Below are positions 15,569-25,345 of a stretch of 64,000 nt of DNA, in pieces. The notes below the pieces were generated by a model, which saw only the letters and a program-made list of their open reading frames with translations, searched no databases and was not told the origin of the DNA. Both the position numbers and the translations under genes were made by a program. This DNA is from JAIBDK01 sp965261915. Its GTDB lineage: Bacteria > Pseudomonadota > Gammaproteobacteria > Arenicellales > Poriferihabitantaceae. Location: NCBI GenBank assembly GCA_965261915.1, contig CBDHDW010000013.1, positions 620,001 to 684,000 on the forward strand. Direction: 5' to 3'. Positions within the stretch are counted from its first letter, which is position 1, and each line of letters begins with the position of its first letter.

Positions 15569-17872
15569 TCAGTCCGTCGGCGGTTCAGGCGCAAGTACTG
15601 CTCTTTTACCATTCTCCGGAGCAGAAACAACACCGGTTTGTTCCATTGTTTCGATCATTCTCGCAGCCCGGTTATAGCCAACCCTGAGCGTTCGCTGAAC
15701 CGCTGAAATTGACGCTTTCCGACTTTGTGTCACAAACCTCACTGCGTCATCATAAAGAGGATCAGACTCACCTTCACCATCAGTGAAATTACCAGCATCA
15801 CCTCCGCTTTCAACTTCTCCGGATATCACTTCATCAAGATATTCCGGTTTAGCAGAGGCTTTTAGACTAGCGACAATATTGGTCACTTCCTCATCGGAAA
15901 CAAAAGACCCATGAACACGTTGTGTAAAACCCGAACCCGGAGGTAAGAACAGCATGTCGCCCTGGCCGAGCAACTGTTCCGCTCCCATTTGATCAAGCAC
16001 CGTTCGTGAATCAACACGAGAAGAAACCTGAAACGCAATTCGAGTGGGAACGTTCGCTTTAATTAATCCGGTCACCACATCAACAGATGGGCGCTGGGTG
16101 GCCAAAACCAGATGGATTCCGGCGGCGCGTGCACGTTGGGCGATCCGAATGATGATCTCTTCAATCTTTTTGCCCGCGACCATCATCAAATCTGCAAGCT
16201 CATCGACGATGACAACTATATAAGGCAACGTACCCAAAGCTTCTGGCTGCTGCCCCTCTTCCAACTCAACCGTGGTATCGTATACCGCCTCTCCCTTTTT
16301 GGTCGCATTCAAAATTTTCTTGTTAAAACCAGCGATATTGCGGACAGAAACCGCAGCCATCAAGCGAAATCGTCGATCCATTTCGACAATACACCACCGC
16401 AATGCATTCGACGCTTTGTTCATATCAGTTACCACAGGGGTCAACAGGTGGGGAATACCGTCGTAAACTGATAATTCAAGAAACTTGGGATCGACCATGA
16501 TCATACGCACCTGCTCTGGGGTCGATTTGTAGACCAAACTCAGAATCAGCGCGTTTATACATACCGATTTACCCGACCCAGTGGTTCCCGCGATCAGAAC
16601 GTGGGGCATTTTAATTAAATCCGTAACGGCGGCATTACCCGCAATATCCTTACCGAGAACCAACGTCAACGGTGAAGTGCTTCGTTCATATTCCTGAGAT
16701 GACAAACCATCAACCAGCCGAACAATCTCACGATTCTGATTCGGAATTTCGATCCCGATAACCGTTTTGCCCGGAATATTTTCCACAACGCGGACACTAA
16801 CAACCGACAACGAGCGAGCCAAATCCCGAGATAGTCCAACAATTTGACTGGCCTTGATTCCTGCTGCGGGTTCAATTTCAAAACGCGTGATAACCGGACC
16901 GGGCTGCACCGCCTCCACGGTGATATCAACATTAAAGTCTTTCAGTTTTTTAATTAACAACTGCGACATAGACTCCAGAACTTCCCGAGAATACCCCTCA
17001 GTATCATCCGCCGTCGAATCGAGCAATGACAACGCCGGCAAAACCGATTCAGAGCTGCTTTCGGAAAACAGGCTCACTTGTCTTTCCTGTTGTTTACGCT
17101 CGCTTTCAACAGGTGATTTTATTTTAGGCTCGATTTTGGGTGGTTTTTTCTCTGACAAAACAGTGCGAAACTCTTTCACTGCCACTTGCCGTTCTTTCCT
17201 GACTTTCGCGCCTTCTTTCCGATCCACAAAAACATCAAATTGCTCTCGCACCCACCCGGCAATTGCAAACGCCCTGTAACCCAACCGATCCATTAGATCG
17301 AACCAGGAAACATGCCCTACCAGGGTGATACCAGCAATCATTAACCCAATTAAGATGAGCGACGCGCCAACTACACCAAAGCTCGAGCTAAAACCCTGGC
17401 CCATGTACTGACCGACAATACCTCCAGACGGGTATACGACCGCGGTATCGTGAATTGGAAAATAAATTTGCTCGAGTCCGCATGCTCCAGCCATCGCCAC
17501 GAAAAAACCGATGACCGGCAGGATATAGTCCCATTGACTCGCAGGGCTATCGTTATCACGTTCTTTGTAAATTCGCCAAACCGTGATACTGAGAAGCAGC
17601 AAAAACAGAAATGATATTCTGCCAAATATCGTAAACAGTACATCAGATAACCAGGCACCAACCCTGCCGCCGAGGTTCTGAATCTCACCGCCGCTTCCAG
17701 TATGTGTAGGCCCAGGATCCAACGGCGAATGCGTAACGAGGCAAACGAGGAGATACCCTACCACAGCCAATAAACTGATTAAACCCACCTCGCGCAGCAA
17801 CGAGGAAATCTTGCCCGGCAGATTAAGAGAAACCTGAGGTATCGCTGTGGATTGTTTTTTCGTTCGTGCCAC
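15569..17872 (-). CDS. ftsK: DNA translocase FtsK
   Basis: A 767-residue divisome motor that pumps chromosome ends through the septum and activates XerCD at dif. Four membrane helices fall in about residues 25-190. A short charged linker follows (about 215-285), far shorter than in E. coli and like the pseudomonad form. The RecA-like motor has Walker A GTTGSGKS and Walker B VVIVDELADLMM. The C-terminal gamma winged helix (DDAVRFVTQSRKASISAVQRTLRVGY) reads the KOPS polarity sequences. The gene starts 7 nt after the HAD gene and leads into lolA, as is usual for ftsK-lolA in gammaproteobacteria. Confidence 0.96.
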   Translation of the reverse strand: MARTKKQSTAIPQVSLNLPGKISSLLREVGLISLLAVVGYLLVCLVTHSPLDPGPTHTGSGGEIQNLGGRVGAWLSDVLFTIFGRISFLFLLLLSITVWRIYKERDNDSPASQWDYILPVIGFFVAMAGACGLEQIYFPIHDTAVVYPSGGIVGQYMGQGFSSSFGVVGASLILIGLMIAGITLVGHVSWFDLMDRLGYRAFAIAGWVREQFDVFVDRKEGAKVRKERQVAVKEFRTVLSEKKPPKIEPKIKSPVESERKQQERQVSLFSESSSESVLPALSLLDSTADDTEGYSREVLESMSQLLIKKLKDFNVDITVEAVQPGPVITRFEIEPAAGIKASQIVGLSRDLARSLSVVSVRVVENIPGKTVIGIEIPNQNREIVRLVDGLSSQEYERSTSPLTLVLGKDIAGNAAVTDLIKMPHVLIAGTTGSGKSVCINALILSLVYKSTPEQVRMIMVDPKFLELSVYDGIPHLLTPVVTDMNKASNALRWCIVEMDRRFRLMAAVSVRNIAGFNKKILNATKKGEAVYDTTVELEEGQQPEALGTLPYIVVIVDELADLMMVAGKKIEEIIIRIAQRARAAGIHLVLATQRPSVDVVTGLIKANVPTRIAFQVSSRVDSRTVLDQMGAEQLLGQGDMLFLPPGSGFTQRVHGSFVSDEEVTNIVASLKASAKPEYLDEVISGEVESGGDAGNFTDGEGESDPLYDDAVRFVTQSRKASISAVQRTLRVGYNRAARMIETMEQTGVVSAPENGKRAVLAPEPPTD

Positions 17873-17879
17873 GTATCGG

Positions 17880-18605
17880 TTAGCTGGGTAAAGAGCCGAA
17901 TTCTATCATTTTTGACCCGTCTGTTTTCAATTTTGAATTCGGCTCAGCTTTGCACAAGTACGAAACAAGGTCAGCAAAATTATTTGCTACAGCATATGCC
18001 GATAACGGCTGAAGGTCTTCTGCACGATGTGCGCCATAAGACACTCCCCACCCCGGCATATCAGCCGACTTGGCCATCTCCAAGTCAAATGTTGTATCAC
18101 CTATCATTAATGCTTCAGTGGATTGCAGCCCGGTGTAATCAAGAATCTCGTGAAGCATTTGCGGGTGAGGTTTTGAACGCGATTCATCTGCACAACGACT
18201 GGTCACAAATACACCCGACAGATCATCTTCCTGCATTGCACGATCCAGGCCTCGACGTGACTTCCCTGTCGCAACTGCAATCAAATAACCGGATTCCTGC
18301 AAGCTGGCGAGTCCCTGTCTTACACCCGGGAAAAGCTTCATTGGCGTTTTGTCATGAAACAGCCAATGTTCGCGATAGTCTGCCACCAGTTTGTTTATTT
18401 GATACTGCAGTGTATTCGGATACAAACGTGCAAACCCCTCGCTCAGACTTAGGCCAATGGTGTTTCTTATTCCTGTTGGATCCGCATCTGCAAGGCCGTT
18501 ATCACGTGCCGCAGCATGAAAACAGCGAACGATTTTTTCACTGGAATCCATTAACGTTCCATCCCAATCGAAGATTAACAGCTGATATGAACTTCGGTCA
18601 GCCAA
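17880..18605 (-). CDS. HAD-family hydrolase, phosphoglycolate-phosphatase-like
   Basis: A 241-residue HAD phosphatase. Motif I is DWDGTLMDS with the nucleophilic aspartate, motif II VATGKS, motif III the lysine in SKPHP, and motif IV MIGDTTFDLEMA. A helical cap lies between motifs I and II. It overlaps the 3' end of rluC by 8 nt and is followed at 7 nt by ftsK. The rluC-HAD pairing is recurrent in pseudomonads. The natural substrate is unknown: Gph-like activity on phosphoglycolate or a sugar or nucleotide phosphate is possible. Confidence 0.88.
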   Translation of the reverse strand: MADRSSYQLLIFDWDGTLMDSSEKIVRCFHAAARDNGLADADPTGIRNTIGLSLSEGFARLYPNTLQYQINKLVADYREHWLFHDKTPMKLFPGVRQGLASLQESGYLIAVATGKSRRGLDRAMQEDDLSGVFVTSRCADESRSKPHPQMLHEILDYTGLQSTEALMIGDTTFDLEMAKSADMPGWGVSYGAHRAEDLQPLSAYAVANNFADLVSYLCKAEPNSKLKTDGSKMIEFGSLPS

Positions 18606-19695
18606 TATTATGCCGCCTCCTGAGTTTATCGATCACAGATTGCAAACGATCAGGTAACGAACAACTGAGCTGTACATTTTCCCCAGTGACGGGATGAGTC
18701 AGTTTCAGTTCACTGGCGTGCAAAAACAATCTTCCCAACCCCAGACTGGTCATCCATTTATTCAATGTTTTATCGCCGTACAAACGATCGCCCGCAATGG
18801 GATGTCTCTTCGCAGAACAATGCGCCCTAGCCTGATGCATTCGACCGGTCCTCAATTCAATATCCACAAGACTGACAACATTGAAATCTTCATTCGATTC
18901 ACTATTTTGCCCAGGCTTAAAAATCTCTCTTAAACTCACAATACTTTTTGCTTTTTGACCGTGATTGCTCACCACCATTCTTTTCTCAGCCCCTTCTGCA
19001 TCCTGCTTTTGCAAAGGTAAATCAACTGGTTCGCGGTTTGCTTCCCATCCGCCTAAAACCAAAGCCTGATAGCATTTTCTGATTTTTCTGGCATTGGCCA
19101 AATCATGTTGCAAGCCGAGCAATGCTTGCCGATTCTTCGCGAGCATTAAACAACCCGAGGTTTCACGGTCCAGACGGTGTACCAATTCAAGATAATCGTA
19201 TTGACTGGCAAGCTGGCGCAATGCTTCGATTAGGCCATATTCAATTCCAGAGCCACCGTGAACCGCCAACCCAGAAGGCTTATCCACAATCAGCAGATGC
19301 TCATCTTCGAATAGCGTCGGAATTTGCGCCAGTAATTTTGGCGGTATGGCGACGAGGTTGTTTTCTTGAGCAACCCGAATAGGCGGGATTCTTACCAGAT
19401 CACCTGCAAGTATTTTTTGCGAAGGCTTAACGCGCGATCCGTTAATACGGACTTCGCCCCCTCGCACGGCTTTATATATGCGCGATTTCGGCACGCCCTT
19501 CAGAATTTTAATCAGGTAGTTATCCAGCCGCTGTCCAGATTCATGATTTCCCACGGTTCGATTTGAAACCGTAGGCCGAGCGTTGGAATTATTACCTTTT
19601 TGCACCAGTTGTTGATTGCTATCCAGATTGAAACGTCTGTTTTCATTCCTGACTGTCAATTTAATATAAACATACCCTGGCCGACCGCATGTCAA
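18598..19695 (-). CDS. rluC: 23S rRNA pseudouridine synthase RluC
   Basis: A 365-residue RluA-family pseudouridine synthase, predicted to modify 23S rRNA at the sites of E. coli RluC (955, 2504, 2580). The S4 RNA-binding domain (about residues 52-110) contains GQRLDNYLIKILKGVPKSRIYK, and the catalytic aspartate is in HRLDRETSGCLMLAK. The distal RTGRMHQARAH replaces the usual RTGRxHQIRVH with small changes. The chosen ATG has AAAGG upstream and gives an N-terminus about 35 residues longer than E. coli; a GTG at 19603-19605 would give the usual length. First gene of a run through serS. The rne gene often found divergent from rluC is absent. Confidence 0.93.
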   Translation of the reverse strand: MTCGRPGYVYIKLTVRNENRRFNLDSNQQLVQKGNNSNARPTVSNRTVGNHESGQRLDNYLIKILKGVPKSRIYKAVRGGEVRINGSRVKPSQKILAGDLVRIPPIRVAQENNLVAIPPKLLAQIPTLFEDEHLLIVDKPSGLAVHGGSGIEYGLIEALRQLASQYDYLELVHRLDRETSGCLMLAKNRQALLGLQHDLANARKIRKCYQALVLGGWEANREPVDLPLQKQDAEGAEKRMVVSNHGQKAKSIVSLREIFKPGQNSESNEDFNVVSLVDIELRTGRMHQARAHCSAKRHPIAGDRLYGDKTLNKWMTSLGLGRLFLHASELKLTHPVTGENVQLSCSLPDRLQSVIDKLRRRHNIG

Positions 19696-19941
19696 ACCTT
19701 TAGTATTGAAACCACTGCTCGGTGACTACTGAGTCAATAGCAGTTCAACTCGGAGATTGGTTTGGAGTTCGGCTAAGCATACCGATTTTACAGCAGAATG
19801 ATCAGGATACTGATGCCGAGCAAAAATAGTTTCAATTGCGCGCCGTTTTCAAGAACTGTCGAGTGGAGTAGCGGCAAGTTAGGCTGAGTAATTATTGGCC
19901 AAAATCAGATCATCAACCATGCTTTAAAAACGCCCTAACAG

Positions 19942-19947
19942 TATAAT
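19942..19947 (+). promoter_or_regulatory. candidate -10 box of the polyamine-type synthetase gene
   Basis: A perfect TATAAT lies 30 bp before the ATG at 19978. The -35 region (about 19919-19925, near TGCTTT) is poor, so an activator may be needed. The other 240 bases between rluC and this box show no gene or clear hairpin. Confidence 0.45.
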
Positions 19948-19977
19948 ATTGCTCCAATCACCTTTTTAGAACTACTG

Positions 19978-21360
19978 ATGTCCGCTCAAATGCAAACGGA
20001 AAACAAAGCCAGAACGAAACTTCCAGCCGATCTGCGCAACTGGCTTGATAGCAATAATATAGAAGAAATCGAAGCCGTCGTGCCGGATATGACGGGTGCT
20101 GCGAAAGGGAAAATCCTGCCCGCGAAAAAGTACCAGGAAGATGTTGGACTGCGTTTGCCCGAGAGCATCTTTGGACAAACCGTTGACGGCGATTTTCCGT
20201 CGGACTGGAATGTACTGGATGAAGAAGATGGCGACATGTTTTTAAAACCGGACGCCTCTACAGTTCGCCGGGTTCCATTTGCCAGTGATCCGACAGCAGT
20301 GATCATTCACGATTGCTATCATTTTGACGGAAAACCTGTTTCGGTTTCACCACGACAGGTTCTGAGACGGGTGCTGAATCTATATAAGCGTCAGGGATGG
20401 GAGCCCGTGGTCGCACCGGAAGTCGAGTTCTATTTAGTCAAGCCAAACACCGATCCCGATTACCCGCTGGAACCCCCAATTGGCCGCTCCGGTCGATCAG
20501 AGTCTGGGAGACAATCCTTTAGCATTGATGCGGTTAATGAGTTTGATAATCTGTTTAATGATCTTTACGATTATTGTGATGCTCAGGATATTGGAATTGA
20601 AACGCTGATTCATGAGTCAGGCATAACCCAGATGGAAATTAATCTACTACATGGGGATGCGCTGCAACTGGCCGACCAGGTTTTCCTCTTTAAGCGTGGG
20701 CTACGTGCGGTTGCCATGCGCCATGAAATCTACGCCACTTTTATGGCCGCACCAATGGAAGGTCAACCCGGCAGTGCCATGCATATGCATCAAAGTATAG
20801 TTGATCGTGAAACCGGAAAAAATATTTTTAGCAACAAAAATGGCACTGAAAGCAATCTGTTCCGCGGGTATATTGGCGGCCTGCAGAAATACCTGCCCGC
20901 CGCAATGTCCATGATTGCCCCGAATGTGAATTCATATCGTCGCCTGGCACCCGACGAATTTGGCACACCAATTAACATAGAATGGGGATACGATAATCGA
21001 ACGGCTGGACTGCGGATACCGGTATCCGACTCCCAGGCAAAGCGTGTAGAAAATCGCATTGCCGGCGCTGATGTTAACCCGTATCTGGCCATCGCCGCTT
21101 CACTTGCTTGTGGGTATCTTGGAATGAAAGATCAAATCAAGCCGAAAAAACCAGTCACCGGAGACGCGTACAGCCAGGCTACCACCCTGCCCCATACGCT
21201 AAGAGAAGCGGTAAACGAACTCATGGAATGCAAAGAACTCAGACAGGTATTTGGTGATCGATTTTGCCGACTGTATAGCAGTGTAAAGCACCATGAGTAC
21301 AACATCTTTCTAAACGTGATCAGTGCGTGGGAGCGCGAGCATTTACTCCTAAATGTATAA
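19978..21360 (+). CDS. glutamine-synthetase-family ligase, gamma-glutamylpolyamine synthetase type (PuuA/SpuB-like)
   Basis: A 460-residue member of the glutamine synthetase superfamily, the size of PuuA (472). Beta-grasp and catalytic domains are present: VAPEVEFYL and HESGITQMEINLLHGD carry metal-binding glutamates, AMHMHQSI replaces the usual GSGMHxHxS, and NSYRRLAPDEFGTP with EWGYDNRTAGLRIP hold the ATP and substrate arginines. The tyrosine loop of adenylylated GlnA is missing. Such enzymes ligate glutamate to putrescine or longer polyamines, the first step of the gamma-glutamyl route. The transaminase at 23.9 kb supports a polyamine role. True GlnA is unlikely given length and the altered GSG motif. 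Confidence 0.85.
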   Translation: MSAQMQTENKARTKLPADLRNWLDSNNIEEIEAVVPDMTGAAKGKILPAKKYQEDVGLRLPESIFGQTVDGDFPSDWNVLDEEDGDMFLKPDASTVRRVPFASDPTAVIIHDCYHFDGKPVSVSPRQVLRRVLNLYKRQGWEPVVAPEVEFYLVKPNTDPDYPLEPPIGRSGRSESGRQSFSIDAVNEFDNLFNDLYDYCDAQDIGIETLIHESGITQMEINLLHGDALQLADQVFLFKRGLRAVAMRHEIYATFMAAPMEGQPGSAMHMHQSIVDRETGKNIFSNKNGTESNLFRGYIGGLQKYLPAAMSMIAPNVNSYRRLAPDEFGTPINIEWGYDNRTAGLRIPVSDSQAKRVENRIAGADVNPYLAIAASLACGYLGMKDQIKPKKPVTGDAYSQATTLPHTLREAVNELMECKELRQVFGDRFCRLYSSVKHHEYNIFLNVISAWEREHLLLNV

Positions 21361-21428
21361 CTCTGTTTCCTATTTCTCTTTGATTTTAAAGAAATATTTT
21401 AAGAAACATCCCTAACACGGACCAGACG

Positions 21429-23372
21429 TTACGCACTGCCCTCCTGTTTGGTGCCCCCTTGTTTGGCAGCGGTTTTTTTTCTGGTTTTTGATTTCTTTTT
21501 TGTTGTTTGTTTTTTAGCTGCTTTTTTCGCAGACGATTTTTTGCGAACTTTCTTTTTTGCAGATGGAACGACGACATCTTCGTCCTTACCCGTCTCGACA
21601 ACAGGCGCGGCTACCCTAAGCGGAACCTGGTTGCATTCACGAAATATGCGTTGCTCACAAGTTGCGCAAATATTCTTGTCCAGACGATCGAATATCTGGG
21701 AAATTGCCTCTTCTTTCGAATCAAAAATATTGTATTCGCCAATGTAGTCAAAATAGCCGCCGTCCCGCAGAACTCTGGCGGCACTGTCTTTCAACCGATA
21801 CATAAAAAAATCGCCGCCCAGTTTTCTGCGCTCACGCGTTTCGTTAAGCAAAAGCTCTGCGCCAGCAAAATCGACCTGATTCACACCCTTTGTGAGAAGT
21901 AACAAATTTTTCTGGTCTGGATAATGTTCCCGATACAGTCTGAACAATTCTCCAATATGGGAAACCGAACCAAAATAAATCGAATCTTCCAGTCGCAGAA
22001 TTTTCAACTGCGGGCATTCCGGCAACGTAATTCCAGAGGTAAATTTTCGATTTTGTAATTCTGCATTCGGTACTCGAGGCATAATTCTGGGTCGAGAGGT
22101 TTTGCGTAAAAATATCATTAGCGACAATATAACGCCCAAAAGAATGGCAAATTCCAGTTTAAAAAATATGGTGCTTAGAAAGGTAACGCCCATAATCGCC
22201 GCTTCTTTTCGATCAGCGGTAAACAACAATTTAATTTGCTTGAAGTCAATTAATCGCCAGGCGACAAGTACCAGTAACGCTGCGACAGTCGCTTTTGGCA
22301 GGTATGCGGTTAACGGTGCAACCAACAAAATAAGTGGGATTAGCAATAACCCGGCGATAATTGCAGCCAGCGGCGTCCGTGCCCCGGCATCGTAATTTGC
22401 TCCACTTCGGTTAAATGAACCGGTGGCCACGTAAGATGAGAAAAAACTCCCTGCGATGTTGGATAAACCCTGTCCAAAAAACTCCTGATTTCCGGAAATA
22501 GGTTGGCCGGTTTTCATTCCGATTGAACGAGCAATTGAAACCGCTTCAGTGAGCGCAAAAAGCGTCATTGCTAAAGCCAGTGGTGCGAGCTGCTGCATGA
22601 CATCAAGTGAAAAATCAGGGGATGAAAGAGGGGGTAGTTGACGAGGCAATGCACCGACCATGGCGATTCCCGTTTTTTCTTCACCAAAATACAAATTCAA
22701 TCCAAAAGCCACCAGACTGCCAACAATCATTGCTGCAATCATTCCTGGAAACTTTGGCCACTTTTTACGTAATAAAATAACGACAACGACCGTCGAGAGG
22801 CTGACAATGGTTACCATTGGATGAAATGCGCTCCAGTGCTCCCATAAGTACATAACCGTCTCATAAAAGTGTTCCTTCACTGGGATTTCGAGTCCTAGCA
22901 ATATCTTTAATTGCTTGGAAACGATCAATAGTGCGGCGCCGGCAGTAAAACCAACTATGACGGAGTGGGAAATAAAATTGACCAGCGTACCCAGTTTAAA
23001 CATCCCCATCATGAACTGCGTCACGCCAACCATAAACGCGAGGGTGATTGCCAGTGAAATGTACTCCGCGCTACCGGGTTCCGCGATAACACTGAGCGAA
23101 GAAAACATCACCACTGACGCTGCCGTAGTCGGTCCTGAGACCAAATGCCAGGAGGAGCCGAATAGCGCAGCTATAATTGCCGGGACGATACTCGCATACA
23201 GCCCATACTCAGGCGGCATTCCGGCTATGGTTGCAAATGCGACACCCTGGGGAAACACGATAGCCGCACCCGTTAAACCCGCCAGCGCATCTGCGCGAAC
23301 ACTATCTTTGGACAGGTTTCGACCCCATCGGAGAAATGGAAATAGTCGCGAAAAGCTAAAATAAAAGTTCAA
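21429..23372 (-). CDS. SulP-family anion transporter with STAS domain and lysine/alanine-rich tail
   Basis: A 647-residue SulP permease. The N-terminal SulP signature ADALAGLTGAAIVFPQGVAFATIAG opens about 10-12 membrane helices (to about residue 430). A cytoplasmic STAS domain follows (about 455-560, GVNQVDFAGAELL). Next is a Cys cluster, CATCEQRIFREC, seen in some SulP proteins. The last about 45 residues are strikingly basic, built of K, A, T and S in runs such as KKKVRKKSSAKKAAKKQ, like the tail of histone H1-type bacterial proteins. The substrate may be sulfate, bicarbonate or dicarboxylate. It lies between two polyamine-type genes but on the opposite strand, so it is a separate unit. Confidence 0.88.
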   Translation of the reverse strand: MNFYFSFSRLFPFLRWGRNLSKDSVRADALAGLTGAAIVFPQGVAFATIAGMPPEYGLYASIVPAIIAALFGSSWHLVSGPTTAASVVMFSSLSVIAEPGSAEYISLAITLAFMVGVTQFMMGMFKLGTLVNFISHSVIVGFTAGAALLIVSKQLKILLGLEIPVKEHFYETVMYLWEHWSAFHPMVTIVSLSTVVVVILLRKKWPKFPGMIAAMIVGSLVAFGLNLYFGEEKTGIAMVGALPRQLPPLSSPDFSLDVMQQLAPLALAMTLFALTEAVSIARSIGMKTGQPISGNQEFFGQGLSNIAGSFFSSYVATGSFNRSGANYDAGARTPLAAIIAGLLLIPLILLVAPLTAYLPKATVAALLVLVAWRLIDFKQIKLLFTADRKEAAIMGVTFLSTIFFKLEFAILLGVILSLMIFLRKTSRPRIMPRVPNAELQNRKFTSGITLPECPQLKILRLEDSIYFGSVSHIGELFRLYREHYPDQKNLLLLTKGVNQVDFAGAELLLNETRERRKLGGDFFMYRLKDSAARVLRDGGYFDYIGEYNIFDSKEEAISQIFDRLDKNICATCEQRIFRECNQVPLRVAAPVVETGKDEDVVVPSAKKKVRKKSSAKKAAKKQTTKKKSKTRKKTAAKQGGTKQEGSA

Positions 23373-23535
23373 TATAACTCCGTTACAATTCCTTTATATC
23401 GATTCCAGAGAAAGATATCTGGAATCTCGAAAATTTAATTGAAACACCGCTTTTTTACGGGCTGCGTTAACGATTTTGGGAGCGCGTATTGAACCAGATC
23501 AATATGTCATTCACAACTATTTTTCAAAGCTTCAA

Positions 23536-23790
23536 AATTAAATTTTATCCACCAATTTTGCACCGGTTTACTGTCAATCCACGCGACTCTAATAACGAAA
23601 GCAAACCTTCATCACCCACCAGATGGAGCGCACCGACCCAAACCATTTCCACTTCATCAGAATCGAGTATTTGTTCTATTTTGAGGATCCACTTTTCATT
23701 CCTGTTAACCGCCAAATCTTCATATGCGCGTGGAAAATTGGATTGCAGCTGGTCCAGTGACAACGGCTCCAAAGACTGCCCGTCACCTTA
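23536..23790 (-). pseudogene. C-terminal remnant of a TraB/GumN-family protein
   Basis: The minus strand reads GDGQSLEPLSLDQLQ...YEDLAVNRNEKW...VWVGALHLVGDEGLLSLLESRG, the C-terminal signature of TraB/GumN proteins (RNxxW, then the GAxHLxGxxGLL motif). These proteins are normally around 280-300 residues with a signal peptide; only about 80 codons remain. A stop codon lies just upstream in frame, and no ATG precedes it. The rest of the 23373-23934 gap holds no gene, so this is decayed DNA. Confidence 0.65.
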
Positions 23791-23934
23791 ACTCTGTTTT
23801 TTAAGTGCAAATTAGGCCTTCCCGTGGCGGATTTAGTATTTGGTCAAATATGGTCGCTGAGTTATCATTTGGCCGTCATTCAATCTGGCTGTTCAACACC
23901 ACACATATTATTCGTACCGAGAGACTTTACAAAC

Positions 23935-25296
23935 ATGAGACAGTACAACACCGCAGAATTACAGGAAGCTGATCGCAAGCATCACTACCACCCGTTCACC
24001 GATCACGGCGATATGTGGAAGAAGGGAGCTCGAATCATCACAGGTGCAGAAAACGTCTATGTATACGATAGTGACAACAAAAAGTATCTGGACGGTATGT
24101 CGGGGCTATGGTGTGTAAATATTGGCTACGGCCGCCATGAACTCGCCGAGGTTGCGAAGCTGCAAATGGAACAGCTCCCATACTACAACAGCTTTTTTCA
24201 GACTGCACAGCTACCCGCGGTCGAGCTTGCGGAAATGCTCGCTGAAGTTACCCCGGACAATTTAAATCGCGCCTTCTTTGGGTGTTCTGGCTCAGATGGT
24301 AACGACACCGTATTGCGTTTGGTTCGCCACTACTGGGCAGCATTAGGTCACGAAAACAAAAATATCGTCATCAGTCGGGTAAATGCCTATCATGGCAGTA
24401 CCATGGCTGGGGGCAGTCTCGGCGGTATGAAAGGAATCCACGCTCAGGGCGGACTACCCATTCCGAATATCGAACACATCGATCAGCCTTATTATTATCG
24501 CGAAGGCGGTGATATGAGCCTCGAAGAGTTTGGGTTGCAACGTGCTCGGGCACTGGAAGAGAAAATTCTCGAACTGGGAGCAGACCGTGTAGCCGCTTTT
24601 ATCGGTGAGCCAATCCAGGGTGCCGGCGGCGTTATCATTCCTCCGGATAATTACTGGCCGGAGATTAATCGAATTTGCCAGAAGTATGATGTGCTGCTTT
24701 GTGCAGATGAAGTCATCTGCGGATTTGGGCGAACAGGCGAATGGTTCGGTTCTGACAAGTATGGAATTGAAGCCGATCTCATGACAATGGCTAAAGGGCT
24801 TTCATCAGGTTATCAACCCATTGGTGCGGTGATGATTTCAGACAAGGTGTCAGAAGGTCTGGACAAACTCGGCGGTGAATTCACCCACGGCTACACTTAT
24901 TCAGGGCACCCGGTTGCCTGTGCCGTTGCATTGAAAAACCTGCAAATCATGCGCGACGAAAAAATCATTGAAAATGCTCGGGCGAACACTATGGACTATT
25001 TACAATCCAGAATTGCACGACTGGGAGATCATCCGCTGGTTGGGGAAGCAAGGGGCACCGGATTTGTTGGCGCGATAGAACTGGTTAAAAACAAGGAAAC
25101 CAAAGAAAAATTTGATGATAATGGAACCGCTGGCTCGACCTGCAGAGATATCGCTGCCGACAATGGATTAATCATGCGTGCTGTGGAGGATTCGATGATT
25201 CTTTGTCCACCGCTAGTGATTTCCAAAACGCAAATCGATGAATTGTATGAAAAGGCAACAAACAGCCTTGATGCTGCGCTAGAAAAATTGGCATAG
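23935..25296 (+). CDS. class III omega-aminotransferase, probable polyamine:pyruvate transaminase (SpuC-like)
   Basis: A 453-residue PLP enzyme of fold type I from the ATG at 23935. A longer reading from 23824 adds 37 residues without family similarity and is rejected. Signatures are HPFTDHGDMWKKGARIITGAENVYVYD at the N-terminus, SGSDGNDT for phosphate binding, the AYHGSTMAGGSLGG loop, ADEVICGFGRTGEWFG with the PLP-ring aspartate, and the Schiff-base lysine in MTMAKGLSSGYQPIGAV. SpuC-type enzymes deaminate putrescine and cadaverine with pyruvate; taurine or beta-alanine transaminases are close relatives. The gamma-glutamylpolyamine synthetase gene 2.6 kb upstream favours polyamines. Confidence 0.88.
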   Translation: MRQYNTAELQEADRKHHYHPFTDHGDMWKKGARIITGAENVYVYDSDNKKYLDGMSGLWCVNIGYGRHELAEVAKLQMEQLPYYNSFFQTAQLPAVELAEMLAEVTPDNLNRAFFGCSGSDGNDTVLRLVRHYWAALGHENKNIVISRVNAYHGSTMAGGSLGGMKGIHAQGGLPIPNIEHIDQPYYYREGGDMSLEEFGLQRARALEEKILELGADRVAAFIGEPIQGAGGVIIPPDNYWPEINRICQKYDVLLCADEVICGFGRTGEWFGSDKYGIEADLMTMAKGLSSGYQPIGAVMISDKVSEGLDKLGGEFTHGYTYSGHPVACAVALKNLQIMRDEKIIENARANTMDYLQSRIARLGDHPLVGEARGTGFVGAIELVKNKETKEKFDDNGTAGSTCRDIAADNGLIMRAVEDSMILCPPLVISKTQIDELYEKATNSLDAALEKLA

Positions 25297-25345
25297 ACTG
25301 AAACTGACTCTGGATTCAGCTCTGTTTAACTCAATCTATTCTGAT

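Noticed and set aside
17852..18697. 281-codon plus-strand frame opposite the HAD hydrolase and rluC
   Set aside because: The minus-strand frames carry all HAD and S4/RluC motifs; the plus frame has none.
23824..23934. Extended N-terminus of the aminotransferase
   Set aside because: The 37 extra residues have no similarity to class III transaminases, and the ATG at 23935 gives the family length.
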